From contig NC_064617.1 in NCBI RefSeq assembly GCF_023898315.1, positions 717,295,202-717,359,201 on the forward strand: a stretch of 64,000 nucleotides of DNA, in the 5' to 3' direction. Shown here piece after piece: positions 58,684 through 64,000 of this stretch. How positions within the stretch are numbered: the first letter of the stretch is position 1; each line of letters begins with the position of its first letter. The translations under genes and the position numbers were made by a program. Source of the stretch: Schistocerca nitens (Eukaryota; Arthropoda; Insecta; Orthoptera; Acrididae). A model generated the notes under the pieces. The model was not told where the DNA came from and ran no database searches. It was given only the letters and a program-made list of their open reading frames with translations.

Positions 58684-58920
58684 ACCGAGCGAGGTGGCGC
58701 AGTGGTTAGACACTGGACTCGCATTCGGGAGGACGACGGTTCAATCCCGCGTCCGGCCATCCTGATTAGGTTTTCCGTGATTTCCGTAAATCACTCCAGG
58801 CAAATACCAGGATGGTTCCTCTGAAAGGGCACGGCCGACTTCCTTCCCCATCCTTCCCTAATCCGATGAGACCGATGACCACACTGTCTGGTCTCCTTCC
58901 CCCCACAACCAACCAACCTT
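58684..58920 (+). mobile_element. tRNA-derived SINE, well preserved
   Basis: Same family as 51606-51831 but less changed: A box TGGCGCAGTGG and B box GGTTCAATCCC intact, with a tail CCCCCCACAACCAACCAACC. It is flanked by AACTCCACC (58675-58683 and 58921-58929). The tail matches the 3' end of the LINE at 23183-29256. Confidence 0.95.
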
Positions 58921-58929
58921 AACTCCACC

Positions 58930-59370
58930 ACCACCACCACCCACAATGCAAACCATGTGTGTTTTGTAGCACTTATAACTCCTTCAGTCAAATCAAATGT
59001 CAGTAGGAAGAAAAGGGAAAAGTCAAGTGAGATATAGAGTAAGAATGTAGAATCAAGGTAAACCTTACTAGGAAGAAATGTAAAATCTGGGAATCTTGAG
59101 CATTGATCTTAAGAGTTTTTCACAGGGGTTATGAATGTATGGTGTAAGAATCACGGCAAAATAAAATCTAAATTCCACTGTATTTAGAGGGATCCAACAT
59201 GCTTTAAGAATTTTTAATAATTTATTGATGCTATGTTCATGTAAGTGCAGTAACTTTTTGGTAAATTATCTTCCTCAATTTTTTGGATTTGAATATTTTG
59301 TAAAGACAAACTTTCCATATATTTTCAACCATGAAACTGTTCATACTGTGTAGACTAAAAAGCCCAATTA
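58930..59370. other. No recognised gene
   Basis: AT-rich. Nothing assigned; it may include outer parts of the Mutator-like fossil that follows. Confidence 0.4.
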
Positions 59371-59379
59371 CCTGAGGAT

Positions 59380-60480
59380 TTGTAGTTGCGCTTTAAACAC
59401 TGCTGCGGCTTCCTAAACAGAAATCTTCACTGTCAAATTGGAAACAGTCATTGGACATTTCTTCCAAATAAGAGCATTGAAGCATTCGTTTGTGTTCTGC
59501 ATTTTGCTTGCACACATGTTTTTCTAGCAATTCTGGTTAGTCAAGTGCTAAAAAAAGTTGGTGTAATGCCATCACTACCTCAAGGAAAATTCGTTTAATG
59601 GCTGTAAGTGTCCCCACTTTCCTTGCTTTTCAAGAATCTGCGCCATTGATTGGATCATAAATCACATTGAGGTGAGTTGCCTGCCAAGTAATGAAACCAA
59701 ATTGCCCATGCTGCTTTCCTCATATTATTGAAGTCCGAGGTTTTTTAACTGTACCACCATAATATACTTGTAGGCTGTAAATTCTATTTTTTCTTAGTTT
59801 GTGTTTTTTCATCCCAGTAGCTTGCCTTTATCACCTGTGACAGCTGTTGTCCACTCATCCTCTTCTGAATATGGTCTAAACACTCAAATTTTTTAGTATT
59901 GCATTCTTTTCCATAGACCAGACTTTCAGCTACAATCTTGAAAGTTCTAGTTTCCATCTCCTAAATATTTTATGTATCTTTCTCCATATTTTTGCAAAGA
60001 CCTATAGAAAAAGTCTTGTACCAGCAGCTTTCATCCCACCTCTGGAGCCTATTTAATTCCTGCTTTGTGTGCTTCTGGCCATTCTGTTTCTTTGTTTAAA
60101 TCATTGTATTTCTTGTGCAAGGAACATGCAGAATAATATGTAGACATTACTTGCAGTCTAATACTTTTCCAGTGTCGACTCTGACTGTTGATACCCAATA
60201 CAATTTTCTTGAATAGCCCTGTGAACTACTATTTTCATGTTCTTTGCTTATATCTGCTTTGAGGAGAGCAGTGCTCATTGCAGTAAATTTTAGTGGAGGG
60301 CCAGGCATGTTCATCATACCACATAAGTTTCCACCTTTTCTTTCAAGTTGTATACACCTTAATTCATGTGCAAAACTCACACAGCCTATTGCATTCTGTT
60401 AGGCGTGGATGTCTTCAGTGGTGTCAGCATCACAATTTTGGTACAAAGTGAATAATCTACAAACTTTCACTCTTTTCATA
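59380..60480 (-). pseudogene. Mutator-like transposase domain gene, decayed
   Basis: Minus-strand motifs in the order of the arthropod Mutator-like transposase family: FAHELRCIQLERKGGN then LCGMMNMPGPPLKFT (about 60375-60285), RVDTGKVLDCK (about 60185-60150), ESLVYGKECNTKKFECLDHI then QKRMSG (about 59925-59845), NNMRKAAWAIWFHYLAG (about 59730-59680) and MQNTNECFNALIWKKCP (about 59495-59445). Stops and frameshifts separate them, including inside the catalytic region, so no functional protein is possible. Terminal repeats were not found. Confidence 0.65.
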
Positions 60481-60484
60481 ATTC

Positions 60485-61100
60485 CAAAATTCACATTTCC
60501 TCCATTGACGGTGTGTTTGTAGGCTTTTCTAAGTACATCTGCTACGAACTCCAGATCTTAAATTCGGAAATCTGTATTTTCTTCAGGATTTGCTTCTCCT
60601 GGCACAATATCAGTCTAGAGTTCTACTTTAGATGCACTTGGAGATGAGCTAATGTTTCGACCTGAAGGCCTAACTCTAATCCCAACACCATTTTCTCTCC
60701 TTCTGTTGGTGGTATGGGACTTACTATATTTTCTAAATACTTTACCAGGCCTTAACACTGTAAGAAGGGATCTATATTGCTCAAAGAACGCCACTAACTC
60801 AAATTTCACAAAATGGTACAAAACTTGTTTAACAAGTGCCACAGCCTTCTATAAATCCTGCTCTGGCCACAAAATAGTATGTAAAGCTAAAAAAAAGCAG
60901 GCTTCTAAAACTATTGTTTTAAGGTTCACTGGCTAATTGAGCAAAAAAATGTTCCTCTACTGGAAAAGCTAAAAGTGGGTATTGTGCATTACATTTTATG
61001 ATTTTTGTAAAATTTGTAGTTTAATTTCAAATCAAAAGTATGGGATGATCCTGATTATATGTACTTTCAGATAAGCAAATAAAATATTTTGTGATTGACC
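60485..61100. other. No recognised gene
   Basis: A minus-strand frame at 60842-60615 has no recognised similarity. The rest is AT-rich. Confidence 0.4.
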
Positions 61101-61104
61101 AATA

Positions 61105-61249
61105 TTATGAAAAGGAAAGTTGCTCCTCGCCACATAGTGGAGATGCTGAGTCGCAGATAGGCATAATAAAAAGCTTGTTCTGCCTACCTGCAACTCAGCA
61201 TCTCCCCTATGTGGTGAGTAGCAATTTTCCTTTTCATAATATTGTTACA
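61105..61249. repeat. Palindrome of retroelement tail sequence
   Basis: Arms of about 64 bp (61105-61168 and 61186-61249), about 90 percent matching, separated by about 17 bp. The outer ends read CAATATTATGAAAAGGAAA. The right arm and following bases (TTGTTACATTCCATCTTGG) resemble the 3' end of an orthopteran retroelement, so this is two 3' tails face to face. Confidence 0.75.
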
Positions 61250-61780
61250 TTCCATCTTGGATTTTTCATTGTTTGATTTTTGTCATTTATCATCATTCCT
61301 GGCAGTCTCCTCTTAATGTTCCCTTTCCTCATAATTTTTTAACCCTAGAAGAACTGCACAAATTATTTTGATGGGTGCTCTGCTTTAGCATACGAACTTC
61401 TTACGAATTGTTTCTTCTAACTTCTTATTTTATGACTTTTAATATATGTTTGTGGGGTTAATGTCTTCAAAGAATCAGGCATTTAGGACCCTGTTTAGGA
61501 CCCTTCTGAAAAGTGCCTAGAAGCCATCTGTCACTTTGATGGGTATGTATGTATGAACTGAAATTATGCAGTTGGTGAAATGTAATAACTCATGGTCCTG
61601 AAGTACAAGGACAAATCACTTTGCACCTCCTACTCCTGTGTGATCCTTTCATCACCAGTTCCTTGCCGTGTTACATTCAAAGTGAAAATATCACTTTGTA
61701 TGAGCAAATGTTTCAGTGCGAGGCTACATGCTCTTATCATTTAATATGAGCACTAAACCAAACAAACTAAGAATAGAGGT
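61250..61780. other. No recognised gene
   Basis: The first about 50 bases continue the retroelement tail of the palindrome. The rest is unassigned AT-rich DNA. Confidence 0.4.
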
Positions 61781-62006
61781 TTAGCTTGCAGTTTGTTCAA
61801 ATTCTTTTATTTGATGAATGGGTTTGCTTGCATAGGCACAGATGAGCAGTGCCCTTAGGTGCTCTTCTTGCAGAGCAAGTTGTAATGCATCATATATGTC
61901 TGTTTCCGCAGGAAGAAATACTACATGTGACATTTTTTCACAACCAAATACCTTTGCAGATAGTTTGAAACATAAAGTGCAAGCATTGTAGGCAGAGGGA
62001 ATAATT
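61781..62006 (-). other. Exon-like open frame of unknown function
   Basis: The minus-strand frame begins after a TTCTTTCTAG acceptor-like site (62007-62020) and reads VFGCEKMSHVVFLPAETDIY then DALQLALQEEHLRALLICAY, ending FEQTAS before TAA. It is well composed and free of stops. I do not recognise the family. Placement between decayed transposase-like fragments makes a transposon origin likely; a host exon is not excluded. Confidence 0.3.
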
Positions 62007-62738
62007 CTAGAAAGAATACTCGCAATCAGCAAAATCTGCTACAGGTTAGAATTTACCAAGTACATAAACAGTGTGTGCACGATTATGGCACATTTTGCAA
62101 TTTTTAAGAAATCAACAAAAACTGTTAATTCCAGAGAATTGTTGAGAAATAATAATGTAATAGCAGATACGTACTGTTATTGCATGCAGACTGTTGAAAA
62201 AACTTGGTTTTGTTGTCTAAAACTGTTTTGAGCATAGTTTTTTTGAAAATAAGTAAGTATTAAAATTGAAAAACGGTGTACAGCAACGGATATACAGCAT
62301 TGTTCCACATTGCTCTGTACCCTGCTGTAATAAGCTTGCCGAGAATCCATAACTTGTAAGAAAGAAAATTATAATGAGAAACAAATTAATATTCATTGTT
62401 ATCAGATTACTTCGGTCTTAAAAAGGTAATAGAACATGAGTTTTCTATCAAGCTTAGACACAGATGTGGTACATTAAACTCAGTTGTCACACTGCAGGTT
62501 TTCGTAAAAATGGCTGTATTTTGACTCCATATATTAAGCAGATGGCATGTTGAAAACTCAGTGGATCCTGTATCCTTGAAGTCGTCCATCATGGTCAGTT
62601 TTGAACGCGAAGGTCTAAGCAATGACATGCTTCCATTCTAAAGGAAAACAACTTTAGAAACTTCTTTCTTTTCTCGATCTTTGTGAAGTTGTCACAACGT
62701 AGGAAACTGACTCGAACATAAAAGAATTTCTGTAACAT
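62007..62738. other. No recognised gene
   Basis: A minus-strand frame at 62628-62407 (SRSKLTMMDDFKDTGSTEFS) could be a downstream piece of the transposase-like fossil at 63218-63660, cut off by the RTE insertion. Similarity is weak. Confidence 0.3.
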
Positions 62739-62749
62739 ACTCGCAGATG

Positions 62750-63149
62750 GAAGTGATAAATGGACGATAAATAGTTTGGACAAGAAGAGAATAGAAGCTT
62801 TTGAAATGTGGTGCTACAGAAGAATGCTGAAGATTAGATGGGTAGATCTCATAACTAATGAGGAGGTATTGAATAGGGTTGGGGAGAACAGAAATTTGTG
62901 GCACAACTTGACTAGAAGAAGGGATCGGTTGGTAGGGCATGTTCTGAGGCATCAAGGGATCACCAATTTAGTATTGGAGGGTAGCGGGGAAGGTAAAAAT
63001 CGTAGAGGTAGATCAAGAGATGAATCCAGTAAGCAGATTCAGAAGGATGTAGGTTGCAGTAGTTACTGAGAGATGAAGAAGCTTGCACAGGATAGAGTAG
63101 CATGGAGAGCTTCATCAAACCAGTCTCAGGACTGAAGACCACAACAACA
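62750..63149 (+). mobile_element. RTE LINE 3' end, 5'-truncated insertion
   Basis: The plus strand reads MDKKRIEAFEMWCYRRMLKI, RRRDRLVGHVLRHQGITN then a stop, and ends in GACCACAACAACAA. It is flanked by ACTCGCAGATG (62739-62749) and ACTCACAGATG (63150-63160), an 11-bp duplication with one mismatch. Same family as 46092-47945 and 29712-30062. Confidence 0.9.
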
Positions 63150-63217
63150 ACTCACAGATGATCAGATAGAAATAAAGCTCTAAAACTCCTCGGCTATTGT
63201 TCTGCCTGACATAGTGG

Positions 63218-63660
63218 TCAGACCTTCTCAGATTTAAGCAGACAGGAAACTGTTTTGGCTCTGGGGAATTCATCCCACAAATTTACTGTTTTTCCAGAAT
63301 CAACATCATGAACTGTGCAAGTATGAAAACAGTGTCTCTGGCAGAATACTATGGAATGCGCCAATGTGGGACAAAGTAAAACCTTTTGTAGGTAAACACA
63401 TACAGCATTTATATTGTTGTTCTTTTTAGCCATTTTCGTATCCTTTTCATATGCTTTGTCTGCTTTTGCAAGGCGCAACTGACTCTTAAAAGTTCGATAT
63501 TGTGCATTTGTAAACAATTGATACATTCTGCAGAGGTGGAGATCAGGGTACAGACATTCTTTTGAGCTTTTGACGATTTATTCCTGCTGTAATGGTTCAT
63601 CTGCTTCGGGAAACTCGTCATTTGATACAGCATGTGGCCCATTGAAACACTTTTCTGCAC
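63218..63660 (-). pseudogene. Transposase-like fossil of an uncharacterised insect family
   Basis: The minus strand reads YEKDTKMAKKNNNINAVCVY, LQKVLLCPTLAHSIVFCQRH, CTVHDVDSGK and WDEFPRAKTVSCLLKSEKV. I recall these motifs (a LQxVLPTP box, then VFYxRQL, then WDE and SCL) from a widespread arthropod protein family of transposon origin that precedes a metal-binding core. The core (usually with SD and GQNRN boxes) is not seen. The upstream part 63660-63527 is in another frame. The copy is decayed. Confidence 0.5.
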
Positions 63661-64000
63661 CGTCTTGGAGTTGTCATTCCACCTTTCAGTTTATGTTGAA
63701 GAGTGTGTGTTCATTATTAGCTGATGCAGAATATGTCAAGCAATGTTTTTTTGACACCCTTCTTTTGACTGGACTTCACGTGTTCACGTGTTTGAAAGTA
63801 ACATTTCTGTGAACAAGTATTGTCTGTCTTACCTTCCTTTTGTCTGGCTGGCAGGCCTACTTCCATGGAGTTTATCAAGTAAATGGACTGCACATGCATC
63901 AAGGTATGACATTCTTCATACAGCTTTAACTTAATTTCCAGATTTGTGTTCTGAACACAGTTCTGTGTTTTGTACCAGGTGTAGTAGTAGTACGAATCTG
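63661..64000. other. No recognised gene
   Basis: Probably the continuation of the same fossil. No motif assigned. Confidence 0.3.

Noticed and set aside
51606-58920. tRNA genes suggested by A and B boxes
   Set aside because: These are SINE heads: flanked by target duplications, with long unrelated tails and no clover-leaf 3' half.
61781-62006. Idea that this is a GADD45/L7Ae-type domain
   Set aside because: Helix pattern is suggestive but key motifs of the L7Ae fold are not identifiable by eye.
1-64000. CRISPR arrays, operons or bacterial genes
   Set aside because: No spaced direct repeats of that kind; the gene content is animal throughout.

Overview
The window is insect nuclear DNA, most likely from an orthopteran (a grasshopper or locust of the Schistocerca type). 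The proteasome gene reads as an insect protein. The window also carries repeat families I recognise as typical of large orthopteran genomes: tRNA-derived SINEs, RTE and R1/I-like LINEs, Penelope-like elements and Tc1 elements. Species assignment is inference.

Host genes occupy little space. The one complete host gene is PSMD11/Rpn6 (37198-38463, minus), an uninterrupted 421-codon reading frame with a poly(A) signal. Exactly 500 bp away, divergently transcribed, is the start of an SR-type gene (38963 onward, plus) that looks like transformer-2: a five-codon first coding exon, a 0.93 kb intron, and a second exon rich in Arg-Ser. Its remaining exons are not visible, so 40063 onward may be a long intron.

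The rest is layered mobile DNA. 1-4361: a fossil Ty3/gypsy element. 4362-5206: two Penelope-like 3' ends placed tail to tail. 5400-7010: a LINE remnant. 7085-8511: a long-arm foldback. 9085-10530: Penelope-like remnants. 10549-19995: a second fossil LTR element whose left LTR holds a SINE fragment and a Tc1 copy and whose right LTR holds a 3.3 kb hAT element with 8-bp target duplications. 20357-21778: a second, coding-intact Tc1 copy. 23183-29256: an old R1/I-like LINE. 29290-35715: short LINE and Tc1 remnants and small palindromes. 42658-43864: another Tc1. 46092-47945: an RTE LINE. 48038-52021: a decayed DNA transposon with inverted arms and an uncharacterised transposase-like gene, itself invaded by a MITE and a SINE. 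52494-58483: a full-length LINE with two intact reading frames and perfect 11-bp target duplications. 58684-63660: a SINE, a Mutator-like fossil, a palindrome, an RTE end and a transposase-like fossil.

The most informative observations are: (i) the datable nesting in 10549-21778; (ii) the apparently complete LINE; (iii) a 5' module shared by two LINEs with different coding regions; (iv) a SINE whose 3' tail matches the 3' end of one of these LINEs, suggesting it borrows that LINE's machinery; (v) a Tc1 family with 32 rather than 34 residues between the last two catalytic residues; (vi) repeated tail-to-tail palindromes. I saw no new gene system beyond these; two transposase-like families (48433-51170 and 63218-63660) are the least characterised items. 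All identifications are by eye from translated motifs; percentages are rough.
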